The position numbers were made by a program, and so were the translations under genes. A DNA stretch of 12,751 bases from contig DGPL01000031.1 of the NCBI GenBank assembly GCA_002390425.1, positions 1 through 12,751 of the forward strand. The letters are read 5' to 3'. Position 1 is the first letter of the stretch, and each line of letters starts with the position of its first letter. The notes under the pieces are model-generated. The model ran no database searches, had not been told where the DNA came from, and saw nothing but the letters and a program-made list of their open reading frames with translations. Shown here piece after piece: positions 1 through 7,890 of the stretch. This DNA is from Kordiimonadaceae bacterium UBA4441 (lineage in GTDB: Bacteria > Pseudomonadota > Alphaproteobacteria > Sphingomonadales > Emcibacteraceae).

Positions 1-90
1 AACTTGGTCTGACGGGATACAATACATTGCTCTATTTACTCGTCTGCATTTAGGTATAACATCTTAAAGTGAGCATTAACACGACGATAC

Positions 91-145
91 AAGGCCCTGC
101 CCACCGTTGGCAGAGATCGTGAGTTCGAACCTCGAAGGGTGTCCC
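91..145 (+). pseudogene. tRNA 3'-half-like remnant (class II, Leu/Ser-like)
   Basis: The sequence contains a T-arm with the canonical loop GTTCGAAC, a stem GTGAG/CTCGA (four of five pairs, one of them G-U), then seven acceptor-like bases and CCCA. Upstream, TGCC and GGCA can pair as a long variable arm, as in tRNA-Leu or tRNA-Ser. I find no matching 5' acceptor strand (it would resemble ACACCCT), D-arm or anticodon arm to the left, where the sequence turns AT-rich. This looks like a displaced tRNA 3' end, the kind of scar left at an integrase attachment site, rather than a working tRNA. The spacing between variable arm and T-arm is also longer than normal, so chance resemblance is possible. 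Confidence 0.35.
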
Positions 146-147
146 AA

Positions 148-193
148 ATATTTGCAAATATATTCATCTAGTTCTAGAGTTCAGATAATATCT
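148..193. promoter_or_regulatory. Cluster of three palindromes in the galM leader
   Basis: Three short inverted repeats are packed into 46 bases just ahead of galM. They are a perfect 14-base palindrome ATATTTGCAAATAT (148-161), TCTAG-tt-CTAGA (167-178) and AGATA-a-TATCT (183-193). The last contains the core GATAAT, which is also found in palindromes before the dehydratase and the GntR gene. They may be operators or part of the promoter. AT-rich DNA produces such repeats easily, so the assignment is tentative. Confidence 0.3.
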
Positions 194-219
194 AACCAAA
201 TATCACAAAGGGAATAAAA

Positions 220-1353
220 ATGACAGGTCGTTTGTTTTTACTTACAGTGCAATTTGCAATGTTACTTTCTGGATGTGAAATGGATTTAAGTAAAGAGAAT
301 AGGCTATCGACGTCAAAATTTGGTGAAATGCCGGATGGGCGTGATATCACCAAATACACAATTACCAATAAATCAGGTTCAAGCATCGAAGTCATTAACC
401 TAGGTGGTATTATTGTATCAATAAATTTGCCTGACCTTGAGGGCAATATGGGGGATATTGTGTTAGGTTACGATAACGTGACACAATATTTGCAGGAAAG
501 TCCTTATATGGGCGCTATTGTCGGCCGTTATGCAAACCGAATTGCAAATGGAAAATTTTCCATTGATAATGAGGAATACACCTTAGCGCAAAATAACGCC
601 CCAAATGCCCTTCATGGTGGATTAGAAGGATTTGATAAGAAAGTATGGTCTGCCAGCCCGTTTGAAACAAATGAAAATGCGGGTGTTATATTATCATTAA
701 TCAGCGAAGATGGTGACCAAGGGTATCCCGGTTCTTTAAAAGTAGAAGTGACCTATACATTTGATGATCAAAATCAACTTACCGTCGATTATAAAGCGAC
801 TACCGATAAATCAACCGTGATTAATATTTCACAACATTCCTATTTTAATTTAAATGGTCATAATTCAGGTCAAATCGGCGATCATGAAATGATGATTAAT
901 GCCAACCACTATACCCCCATTAACGATACGCTCATTCCAACTGGTGAAATTGCCAGGGTTGAAAATACACCTATGGATTTCCGAAAAGCAAAGCCAATTA
1001 ACGAAGACATAAATACGGATTTTAAACAATTGGAATATGGTCTTGGGTATGATCATAATTGGGTTTTAAATCAAGATGAATTTTCACAAGCTGCAAAGGT
1101 TTATGCGCCAAAAAGCGGTAGAATAATGGAAATATATACGGATCAGCCAGGTATTCAATTTTACTCAGGAAATTTTATCGATGGAATGAGTTATGGGAAA
1201 GATAACTTCGCATACGCCAAGCGCGGCGGGTTTTGTCTTGAAACACAGCATTTCCCGGATAGCCCAAACCATAAAAATTTTCCGTCAACGCTTTTAATTC
1301 CAAGCGAAACATTCGAAAGCAAAACAGTTTTCAAATTTTCAGTAAGACAATAA
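220..1353 (+). CDS. galM: Aldose 1-epimerase (galactose mutarotase), predicted lipoprotein
   Basis: This protein interconverts the alpha and beta anomers of aldoses such as galactose, glucose or arabinose. It has 377 residues, somewhat longer than the roughly 340-350 of cytosolic GalM, and the extra length is an N-terminal lipoprotein signal. That signal is a short hydrophobic stretch ending in the lipobox LSGC, with the lipidated Cys at residue 19. Family residues are all visible: R103 in GRYANRI, H132 in NALHGG, H206 in ISQHSYFNL, D278 in GYDHN, and the catalytic base E341 in ETQHFPDSPN. These match R71, H96, H170, D243 and E304 of the Lactococcus enzyme. Residue +2 after the Cys is Glu, so outer-membrane sorting is possible. 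The gene converges on the sugar operon with a 12-base gap and probably feeds the correct anomer to its symporter and dehydrogenase. Activity is near certain; the natural sugar is not known. Confidence 0.93.
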   Translation: MTGRLFLLTVQFAMLLSGCEMDLSKENRLSTSKFGEMPDGRDITKYTITNKSGSSIEVINLGGIIVSINLPDLEGNMGDIVLGYDNVTQYLQESPYMGAIVGRYANRIANGKFSIDNEEYTLAQNNAPNALHGGLEGFDKKVWSASPFETNENAGVILSLISEDGDQGYPGSLKVEVTYTFDDQNQLTVDYKATTDKSTVINISQHSYFNLNGHNSGQIGDHEMMINANHYTPINDTLIPTGEIARVENTPMDFRKAKPINEDINTDFKQLEYGLGYDHNWVLNQDEFSQAAKVYAPKSGRIMEIYTDQPGIQFYSGNFIDGMSYGKDNFAYAKRGGFCLETQHFPDSPNHKNFPSTLLIPSETFESKTVFKFSVRQ

Positions 1354-1365
1354 TAAGATATTTTT

Positions 1366-2757
1366 CTATTTCAATGTAATTAATTTATTTGGGTTTAAGA
1401 ACCATGGCGTTACAAAGGCCGGCATATTTGAAAGTGGTAATATCTCTTCTGGAAGATCAATTCCCAAAGTATTAATCATAAAATCCCGCCTCTTTTGACA
1501 TCTTTCATAACAATCAGGGTGTTTTGATTTTAACTGGTTTCGCAAATCTTCATCTGCGATAACAATGCCATCTTCCATGCGCGTTGAGCCATATATCTTT
1601 GATGACGGGATGACATCAACCTGAAACATCATCCCTGATCTGATCGGAATATCTGATCCTTTATATATTGGTGAACTTACCCATTCATCTAAATGAATAA
1701 GATGGCCCGCATTAAGAAAAATACCATACTTTTCAAATGGTAAAGTATCATAAATTGCATCATGCAGGACGCTTCCTTTTGTGCCTATTTTCATTTTGCT
1801 GAACCAATCCGCCATTGCAACAAAATAAGGTCCCGCGAAGTTATCGATATAATCCTGTGCATTTGATGGTAAATCGTTTACATCTTCCGCTACCCAACCT
1901 GCTCGACATGTGTTACTACCCCAAAAACAGACATTAAATGAAAAGACTTCACCTTTTCGAACAGTTCGGCCCTGTGGGCCACATAGGCCCGGTAGATCAC
2001 CCCCTGAAAAAGTAGGATGACATCCAAGCGGTTCGCCGTCCCATTCGATAAATTTTGCAATTTCATGATCCGTCATACCGTCGCGCATGCCAAATAAAAT
2101 TCTTTTTGCGGCTTCAGATGCTTTAATATTCGTATGTTCAAATATTGCAATTTCATCCACTGAAACAACACTCCTAAAACCATAAGCAGGATGCATGAAT
2201 AGATCAGATGCATTTTCAACATTTTCAAACCCTGCGACTGACCTTGCCGCATCCGCAATAAAGCTCGGAATATCTAGTGCTTGCTTTCCTAATGGTTCTT
2301 CGTTTTCGCTAAAATATTTCCACCCTACGGCTCCGACGATAGAATTTTCATTCATTTTCTCTGATTTAAAGATCGCGGATAAAGTTCTGCTTTTATCGCG
2401 TCCTTGATCAAGTAGTGAAAACGGTTGATATAATTCACTGCGAATATCGCCATTTCGATAAAGCGGGCTATGATCAAGATACCCCTCACATTCATTTCCA
2501 ACGACAATGAGTGGTTTTTCATCACGCCTAACAATCAATAAAATTTCTTCAAAACGAGGATCAATATTTGTCGCCCATGTTAAATTGGCGAAATGCTCCC
2601 TGTCCCCATAGATAAGCAAATGAGAATAGTCACGATCAGCCATCGCGTCCTGCATCATTACTATGCGATCCCGGAATTCGTCTAACGAGATCGCAGCAGG
2701 CTTTTCACCAATTCCAAACTCTGGCCATTCAATTTCTCTGACAGTTGCCTTATTCAT
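1366..2757 (-). CDS. M24-family 'pita-bread' protein with lost metal ligands (creatinase/DddP-like)
   Basis: This 463-residue protein has a creatinase-type N-terminal domain (about 25-190) and a C-terminal M24 fold (about 195-410), followed by an unusual 50-residue tail rich in Pro and aromatics. The five metal-ligand positions of aminopeptidase P/prolidase read N275, A286, H352, D381 and E395 by motif spacing. The two aspartates 11 residues apart are therefore N and A, the same replacements as in metal-independent creatinase. Creatinase's catalytic His in its GAHNPV motif is not evident; the matching stretch has a CGP motif (259-261). That CGP, and DEW at 357-359, recall the DMSP lyase DddP, another non-peptidase of this fold. 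Its ATG overlaps the lactonase stop by four bases (ATGA), with a GAGGAA ribosome site at 2764-2769, so it belongs to the sugar operon. The fold is well supported, ordinary peptidase activity is unlikely, and the true reaction is unknown. Confidence 0.8.
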   Translation of the reverse strand: MNKATVREIEWPEFGIGEKPAAISLDEFRDRIVMMQDAMADRDYSHLLIYGDREHFANLTWATNIDPRFEEILLIVRRDEKPLIVVGNECEGYLDHSPLYRNGDIRSELYQPFSLLDQGRDKSRTLSAIFKSEKMNENSIVGAVGWKYFSENEEPLGKQALDIPSFIADAARSVAGFENVENASDLFMHPAYGFRSVVSVDEIAIFEHTNIKASEAAKRILFGMRDGMTDHEIAKFIEWDGEPLGCHPTFSGGDLPGLCGPQGRTVRKGEVFSFNVCFWGSNTCRAGWVAEDVNDLPSNAQDYIDNFAGPYFVAMADWFSKMKIGTKGSVLHDAIYDTLPFEKYGIFLNAGHLIHLDEWVSSPIYKGSDIPIRSGMMFQVDVIPSSKIYGSTRMEDGIVIADEDLRNQLKSKHPDCYERCQKRRDFMINTLGIDLPEEILPLSNMPAFVTPWFLNPNKLITLK

Positions 2758-3653
2758 TTTACGTTCCTCATTTTGATAATATTTTCAGGAATACCTTTTG
2801 TATCCGTTTTATAAATTTGTAAATCACCTGCAAATTCTTCATTTGCTAACTGGTTATCATCCAGCCCATCTTTTGCCGTCGTTACAAACAACCATGATAA
2901 ATCAGGCCCACCAAAAGCAACACATGTAGGCTGAGAGACCGGCACTTCAAGAATATAATCAATTTCGCCGTTGGGTGCATATCTAACAACCCTACTGCCA
3001 CCCCACTGGGCATTCCAAAGATAGCCCTCTTGGTCAATTGTTGAGCCATCTGGAAAAATATCTTCATTTGTTATCGCGAAGGTATTATCATTCGTTGGTA
3101 TTCCTAATGCGGCATCAAAGTCATAAACATCAATTCTATTATTCGTGCTATCGGCAAAATACATTTTTTTGCTATCAGGGCTCCAACATAATGAATTGGA
3201 AATGAGAATATCTTCTAAGAGTGGAACGGCTAATTTCTTCTCAGCCAAATCCAAACGATATAAGCGGCCACGCGCATCTCCACCATTATTATCTTCGACC
3301 ATAGTCCCCGACCAGAACCTGCCCTGCCGATCAACCCGACCATCATTAAAACGAATTTGATTATGATACTCTAGCGGTTTAGATAACCATTTTAAGATAT
3401 TTTTTTCAGGATTATACTTTGCAAAGCCATTTTCAAAAGCCGCGATGAACCACTTTTCATCATCCGTAAACCCAAATGAACACAGTCTTTCAGGAGTATC
3501 ATAATGTCCTAACTTTTTTGAAGATGGGTTATAGTGATAAAGGCGGCTTTCCTGAATATCCGTCCACCAGATGGTCTCCGTTCGGTGGTCCCAAATCACA
3601 CCTTCCCCAAGCGTGTTACCAACCTTAATTCTATCAAATAATTCTAAATTCAT
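2754..3653 (-). CDS. SMP-30/gluconolactonase family sugar lactonase
   Basis: This is probably an aldonolactonase that hydrolyses the lactone made by the SDR dehydrogenase. It is a six-bladed beta-propeller of the regucalcin family. I choose the ATG at 3653 (299 aa) over an in-frame ATG at 3680 (308 aa). The shorter start follows the symporter stop by 10 bases, and its numbering puts the metal-binding residues almost exactly where regucalcin has them: E17 in LGEG, N103 in RFNDG, N153 in ISNSLCW and D202 in FPDGSTID (human E18, N103, N154, D204). The longer start would overlap the symporter by 17 bases and has no clear ribosome site. Downstream, the stop overlaps the M24 gene as ATGA. Caulobacter XylC and AraB-type arabinonolactonases are of this family. 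The exact lactone is inferred from context only. Confidence 0.9.
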   Translation of the reverse strand: MNLELFDRIKVGNTLGEGVIWDHRTETIWWTDIQESRLYHYNPSSKKLGHYDTPERLCSFGFTDDEKWFIAAFENGFAKYNPEKNILKWLSKPLEYHNQIRFNDGRVDRQGRFWSGTMVEDNNGGDARGRLYRLDLAEKKLAVPLLEDILISNSLCWSPDSKKMYFADSTNNRIDVYDFDAALGIPTNDNTFAITNEDIFPDGSTIDQEGYLWNAQWGGSRVVRYAPNGEIDYILEVPVSQPTCVAFGGPDLSWLFVTTAKDGLDDNQLANEEFAGDLQIYKTDTKGIPENIIKMRNVK

Positions 3654-3663
3654 AATCTGACTA

Positions 3664-5226
3664 TTACCACCAGGTCGCATATAAAGCGATTAAGATACAT
3701 ATAACCATCAGGGATTGAATATTGAAACTACGGCTTGTTGAAAAATCCATTTGTCTAATATCAACGGCTTGTGGGTGATCTTCTTGCTTGCCCATTAATG
3801 AAACGATAATTGCAAGCGCTAAACAAATTAAAAATACAATTCCAACCCTGTCCATAAACGGAAGATCAGGAAGCATATAATAAAATCCACAAGAAAGAAT
3901 GAATGAACCAACCGCTGCGGCAATTGCGCCATTGGCTGTCGCTTTTTTCCAAAAGAGACCTAGCATAAAAATAACAACGATACCTGGTGTAAAAAATCCT
4001 GTGAAATCTTGAATGAATTTAAAACCCTGATCAAAGCTTTCAAGAAGCGGTCTTGCAAAGATCATCGCAATTAAAAGTGACGTAAAACTAACAATTCGAC
4101 CTATGAAAACATAATGTGATTGTTTTTTTTCGGGCCTATAGTAACTATAAATATCCATCGTGAATATCGTTGAAATACTATTGATCATCGACGCTAATGA
4201 TGACACAATCGCAGCAACCAACGCCGCAAATATTAATCCCTTAAGTCCAACAGGCATTAAATTCATCATGGTTGGATAAGCTTGGTCAGGGCGATCAAGA
4301 TCAGGCGCTAAAGTAACCGCGGCAATTCCTGGCAAGACGACGATAATTGGCATCAATAATTTCAAGAAAGCAGCAAAGGTCATTCCTTTTTGTGCTTCGT
4401 TTATGCTTTCAGCAGCAAGAGCACGCTGAATGATATATTGGTTAAAGCCCCAATAAGAAAAATTCATGACCCACATACCACCAACAAGCACTGAAATGCC
4501 CGGAAGATCATTATAATAAGGATTATCTTTGCTTAAGATCATATCGAATTTTTCTGGGAACTGCTCCATCAGTATGTTTGCACCATTAAGAACACCCGAA
4601 CCCTCACTTATAAGATTAAGCGTTACGTAAGATAGAAATAACCCACCAAAAACAAGCAGAACGACTTGAATAATATCGGTGAATGCAACGGCCTTTAATC
4701 CGCCATAAAGAGAATATGAAAGAGCAAAAACGGCAAGAAATATCATGCCATATACCATTTCAAATCCTGTAATAGTGTAAATGGCCAATGCCCCTAACCA
4801 AAGGATCGACGTTAAGTTAACAAAGATATATAATGCCATCCAAAATGTGGCCATAATCATTCGAACACTATGATTATATCGTTGTTCAAGATACTGAGGC
4901 ATTGTGTAAATTTTTTGTTTCAAGAAAACTGGGAGCATATATTTGCCGACAACAAGCAAGCCAATCGCCCCCATCCATTCATAAGACGCTATCCCTAAAC
5001 CAAGCGCATAACCTGAACCAGACATTCCTATAATTTGCTCCGCAGAAATATTGGCTGCGATTAAAGATGCACCAATAGCCCACCACGGCAATGATTTACT
5101 AGCGAGGAAATAATCTTCCGTATTTTTTTCACGACCGTCTTTTTCACGGGAAACCCAAATCGCCAATGAGATTAGACCGATGACATAGGCAGAAAAGACA
5201 ATAATGTCTAAATTTTCTAGTCTCAT
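3664..5226 (-). CDS. Na+/sugar symporter, SSS family (vSGLT-like)
   Basis: This 520-residue inner-membrane protein has about 14 hydrophobic segments and imports a sugar using the Na+ gradient. Motifs follow the Vibrio Na+/galactose transporter vSGLT closely along the whole length: NISAEQ, SYEWM, the YWGFNQYIIQR helix, AAFLK, VSSLASM and GLFWKK. With a constant offset of five, the sugar-contact residues of vSGLT are N59 (N64), Q64 (Q69), E83 (E88), N255 (N260), Y258 (inner-gate Y263) and K289 (K294). One contact differs: S91 is replaced by G86, which may alter specificity. The Na+-site serines are present at S342 and S343. The start at 5226 has a GAGGA ribosome site. It sits 54 bases after the SDR gene in the same operon. 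Galactose or a galactose-like pentose such as L-arabinose is the best guess for substrate. Confidence 0.92.
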   Translation of the reverse strand: MRLENLDIIVFSAYVIGLISLAIWVSREKDGREKNTEDYFLASKSLPWWAIGASLIAANISAEQIIGMSGSGYALGLGIASYEWMGAIGLLVVGKYMLPVFLKQKIYTMPQYLEQRYNHSVRMIMATFWMALYIFVNLTSILWLGALAIYTITGFEMVYGMIFLAVFALSYSLYGGLKAVAFTDIIQVVLLVFGGLFLSYVTLNLISEGSGVLNGANILMEQFPEKFDMILSKDNPYYNDLPGISVLVGGMWVMNFSYWGFNQYIIQRALAAESINEAQKGMTFAAFLKLLMPIIVVLPGIAAVTLAPDLDRPDQAYPTMMNLMPVGLKGLIFAALVAAIVSSLASMINSISTIFTMDIYSYYRPEKKQSHYVFIGRIVSFTSLLIAMIFARPLLESFDQGFKFIQDFTGFFTPGIVVIFMLGLFWKKATANGAIAAAVGSFILSCGFYYMLPDLPFMDRVGIVFLICLALAIIVSLMGKQEDHPQAVDIRQMDFSTSRSFNIQSLMVICILIALYATWW

Positions 5227-5280
5227 ATATGGTCCTCATCTTTATTCAGGTTAATCGAAATATTAAAAGTATTATTCTTA

Positions 5281-6054
5281 CTAGGTGCGCCCCGCATCAA
5301 TAACAAAACTTTGCCCAGTTATCATTTTACTATCGGAACTGGCTAAAAATATCGCTAATTTTGCAACATCTATGGGCATGATACGGTCCTTTAAAGCGAC
5401 CAATTTCTTCCATTCTTCTTCCGCTTCGGGGGTTAGCCACTTTTCGATTTGCCGGTCGGTAATAACCCACCCCGGCAAAATAGCATTTACCCTAATATTA
5501 TTGTCACCATAATCTTTTGACAAAGCTTTCGTCATGCCAACCAAACCCGCCTTTGCCGTAACATAAGCAGGCATATTTGCAGGACCCAAAAGGGCGTTTA
5601 TGGAACTAAAATTAATAATTGATCCTTGATGATTTAACTTCATACTTTCATAAACTGCTTTTGAAGCAAAGAAAGCCGGATCAAGGTTCACTGCCAGAGA
5701 GGCGCGCCATTTTTCTTCATTCATTTCCTCTGGTGTATGTCGTTCATCATTGGCAACATTGTTAATAAGCGCATATATTGGACCAAATTCTTTGATGGCG
5801 TCGGCGATTGCGTTTTCCAATGTATTCACATTGGTAACATCAACTTTTTTAAACCATGGTTTATGAAATTGATCATTCATCAAATCATCGCATAATTGAC
5901 GCGCATTTATTTCATCATAATCGATAAATGCAACCCTCGCTCCTTGCGCGGCAAAGGCGCGAACCATTTCAGCGCCAATTCCAGTGGCACCACCAGTAAT
6001 GAAAACATGTTGATCTTTTAAATCATGATAGATTGTTGTTTTATTGCTATTCAT
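5281..6054 (-). CDS. SDR-family sugar 1-dehydrogenase (XylB-like)
   Basis: This cytosolic short-chain dehydrogenase of 257 residues has all classical motifs: the cofactor loop TGGATGIG (20-27), D72 in the DVT motif, NN at 98-99, catalytic S151, and Y164-x3-K168. D45 at the end of the second strand favours NAD+ over NADP+. It shares distinctive features with Caulobacter D-xylose dehydrogenase XylB: the NDxRH stretch after the NN motif, RQxEKWxTPE near residue 201, and a C-terminal IDAG. The usual NNAG reads NNVA here. It likely oxidises an aldose at C1 to the aldonolactone, the first step of a Weimberg or De Ley-Doudoroff route. Its start overlaps the dehydratase stop (TGATG, one base shared), and there is no strong ribosome site of its own, which indicates translational coupling. 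The sugar (D-galactose, L-arabinose, D-fucose or D-xylose) cannot be read from sequence. Confidence 0.9.
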   Translation of the reverse strand: MNSNKTTIYHDLKDQHVFITGGATGIGAEMVRAFAAQGARVAFIDYDEINARQLCDDLMNDQFHKPWFKKVDVTNVNTLENAIADAIKEFGPIYALINNVANDERHTPEEMNEEKWRASLAVNLDPAFFASKAVYESMKLNHQGSIINFSSINALLGPANMPAYVTAKAGLVGMTKALSKDYGDNNIRVNAILPGWVITDRQIEKWLTPEAEEEWKKLVALKDRIMPIDVAKLAIFLASSDSKMITGQSFVIDAGRT

Positions 6055-7787
6055 CAGTGAGATTCCCGCTTTACTTCGGAACTGCTTTTACCAACTAGAA
6101 AATCAAGGTCTGCGCCTTCATCTGCCTGCAAAACATGATCAATATATAATTTATAATAACCCCTGCCATATTTAGGTGCAGTTTCTGGGCCCTGCCAATT
6201 TGCTGCTCTTCTTACGAATTCCTCTTCTGAAATTAATAAATCCAATGATCTTGCTGGGCCATCAAAACGGATGACATCACCATCTTCAACGAATGCTAAT
6301 GGACCTGCGCTTTCCGCCTCAGGACTAACATGCAGTATAACTGTACCAAATGCCGTGCCACTCATTCTCGCATCGGAAATGCGCACCATATCTCGCACCC
6401 CTTTTTCCAGTAATTTTTGAGGAATTGGCATATTCCCAACTTCTGGCATTCCGGGATATCCTTTTGGTCCACATCCTTTAAGAACCAATATAGAATTCTG
6501 ATCTACATCCAGTTCGGGGCTATCGAGCCGCGCTTTTAAATCTTCTATATTTTGAAAAACAACCGCTTTTGCCTCGTGAACCAATAATTCTTCCGTTGCT
6601 GCACTGGGTTTAATAATCGCTCCTCTTGGGGCTAAATTTCCTTTTAAAACCCAAATTCCAGCATTTTTCTTTACTGGCTTTTCAAGCGAACCCAGAACAT
6701 CATCATTATAAACTTCTGACATATCCGCTATTTCACCGATTGTTTTTCCGGAAACTGTTTCAATATCGCTATTTAATAAATGACCGAGTGATTTTAAAAT
6801 GGCCGGAACGCCACCGGCATAATGAAAATCTTCCATCAAATATTTACCAGACGGCTGAATATCAACCAAGAGTGGAATGTCTTTCGTGAGTATATCAAAA
6901 TCATCTAAATTTAGATTGACCCCCATCCTTCCCGCAATTGCCTGAAGATGTATTACGGCATTTGTTGATCCACCAATTGCCGCTAGCACGCGAATACCAT
7001 TTTCCATCGCCTCTCTTGTTAAATAAGAGGAAAGCTTTTGGTCTTCTTTAACAAGTTCTACAATTCGATTTCCTGTTAAGTGAGACATGGTTTTTCGGCG
7101 CGCATCAACTCCCGGCGCCGTACCATTAAATGGCATTGATAAACCCATCGCTTCAACCACACATGCAAATGTTGATGCGCTGCCCATTGTCATACATGTT
7201 CCTGTTGAGCGAGACATTCCTGCTTCCGCATTCATAAATTCTTCCATTGACATTTTACCTGCACGCACATCTTCGCTGAATTTCCAAACGTCAGTACCTG
7301 AGCCAACATCTGCGCCACAATGTTTTCCATTAAGCATCGGACCCGATGAAATTATCATTGTCGGTAAATCTACACTGGCGGCCCCCATTAACTGTGCTGG
7401 TGTGGTCTTATCACAGCCCCCAAGCAGCACGACACCATCTATAGGATTACCTCTAATGCTTTCTTCTACATCCATTGAAACGAGATTACGAAACAACATC
7501 GCCGTCGGACGCATAAGCGCCTCTCCCGTGGACATAACAGGAAATTCAAGTGGCAGTCCGCCAGCCTCCCAAACGCCGCGCTTCACATATTCAGCAATAT
7601 CTCTAAGGTGAGAATTACAGGGTGTTAGTTCGGACCATGTGTTGCAAATACCAATTACGGGACGACCGTCAAAAACATGATCCGGCAGTCCTTCGCTTTT
7701 CATCCAGCTTCTGTGGATGAAACCGTCTTTGTCATTTTTACCAAAACTTTCGGTGCTGCGTGCTTTATTTTTTTTATCGTTGGACAT
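6054..7787 (-). CDS. IlvD/EDD-family aldonate dehydratase (L-arabinonate dehydratase-like)
   Basis: This 577-residue enzyme dehydrates a sugar acid to a 2-keto-3-deoxy acid using an iron-sulfur cluster and Mg2+. The three cluster cysteines are C57 (TPCN), C125 (GGCDKTTP) and C198 (TGTCMTMGSAS), offset by two from C59, C127 and C200 of the Rhizobium leguminosarum L-arabinonate dehydratase. K127 matches its Mg-ligand lysine region, and SDARMSGTAFG (471-481) carries the catalytic serine, S476. Long motif agreement with that enzyme (HxxWxKxxGxPxxxFDGRPVIGI near the start, GADLDFL and a final SH) places it with arabinonate/galactonate/fuconate dehydratases rather than with IlvD of valine synthesis or Edd. 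It heads the catabolic operon behind a plausible promoter, and its stop overlaps the SDR start. The ribosome site is weak. Rhizobial relatives accept L-arabinonate, D-galactonate and D-fuconate, so the substrate remains open. Confidence 0.92.
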   Translation of the reverse strand: MSNDKKNKARSTESFGKNDKDGFIHRSWMKSEGLPDHVFDGRPVIGICNTWSELTPCNSHLRDIAEYVKRGVWEAGGLPLEFPVMSTGEALMRPTAMLFRNLVSMDVEESIRGNPIDGVVLLGGCDKTTPAQLMGAASVDLPTMIISSGPMLNGKHCGADVGSGTDVWKFSEDVRAGKMSMEEFMNAEAGMSRSTGTCMTMGSASTFACVVEAMGLSMPFNGTAPGVDARRKTMSHLTGNRIVELVKEDQKLSSYLTREAMENGIRVLAAIGGSTNAVIHLQAIAGRMGVNLNLDDFDILTKDIPLLVDIQPSGKYLMEDFHYAGGVPAILKSLGHLLNSDIETVSGKTIGEIADMSEVYNDDVLGSLEKPVKKNAGIWVLKGNLAPRGAIIKPSAATEELLVHEAKAVVFQNIEDLKARLDSPELDVDQNSILVLKGCGPKGYPGMPEVGNMPIPQKLLEKGVRDMVRISDARMSGTAFGTVILHVSPEAESAGPLAFVEDGDVIRFDGPARSLDLLISEEEFVRRAANWQGPETAPKYGRGYYKLYIDHVLQADEGADLDFLVGKSSSEVKRESH

Positions 7788-7890
7788 CGTTAACCCAAAA
7801 ATTTTTCATCAAATTTAGCCATTTATATTATTTATATGATAATTAATCAAATAGAATCATATCAAACCCACAAAACTTATTAAAACAGAC
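7788..7890 (-). promoter_or_regulatory. Promoter and candidate GntR operator for the sugar operon
   Basis: The 103-base gap between the regulator and the dehydratase holds, on the minus strand, a TTGATT -35 (7845-7850) and a TATAAA -10 (7822-7827) with exactly 17 bases between them, about 35 bases ahead of the ATG. An inverted repeat TGAT-N5-ATCA (7837-7849) covers the -35 and the start of the spacer, where a repressor would act. A wider repeat ATATGAT-N15-ATCATAT spans 7834-7862. The region is very AT-rich, so the boxes are plausible rather than proven. Confidence 0.5.

Larger units (their letters stand above)
1..219. other. Left-edge non-coding region and galM leader
   Basis: No gene can be called with confidence here. 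Two reading frames enter open from the left edge: one stops at the TAA at 65-67 (about 21 codons) and one at the TAG at 51-53. Either could be the tail of an upstream gene, and neither is recognisable. The rest holds a tRNA-3'-end-like sequence (about 91-145) and then an AT-rich stretch with three small palindromes before galM. A GATAAT hexamer at 184-189 could serve as a -10 box for galM, about 30 bases ahead of its start, with only a weak -35. An AGGGA-like ribosome binding site lies about 8 bases before the ATG at 220. Confidence 0.5.

Noticed and set aside
91..145. A complete functional tRNA gene
   Set aside because: No 5' acceptor strand, D-arm or anticodon arm can be paired with this 3' portion.
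1354..1365. Bidirectional terminator between galM and the M24 gene
   Set aside because: The 12-base gap and nearby sequence show a T-run but no stem-forming GC-rich hairpin.
1366..2757. DMSP lyase DddP
   Set aside because: CGP and DEW motifs are similar, but the aspartate ligands that bind iron in DddP are replaced here, and the context is sugar catabolism with no DMSP-related genes.
7087..7611. 174-codon open frame on the plus strand
   Set aside because: It lies antisense inside the dehydratase gene, opposite the C57 and C125 cluster motifs, and shows no domain features.
6054..7787. IlvD of branched-chain amino acid synthesis or Edd of the Entner-Doudoroff pathway
   Set aside because: Start and end motifs, cysteine positions and operon partners fit sugar-acid dehydratases such as L-arabinonate dehydratase much better.
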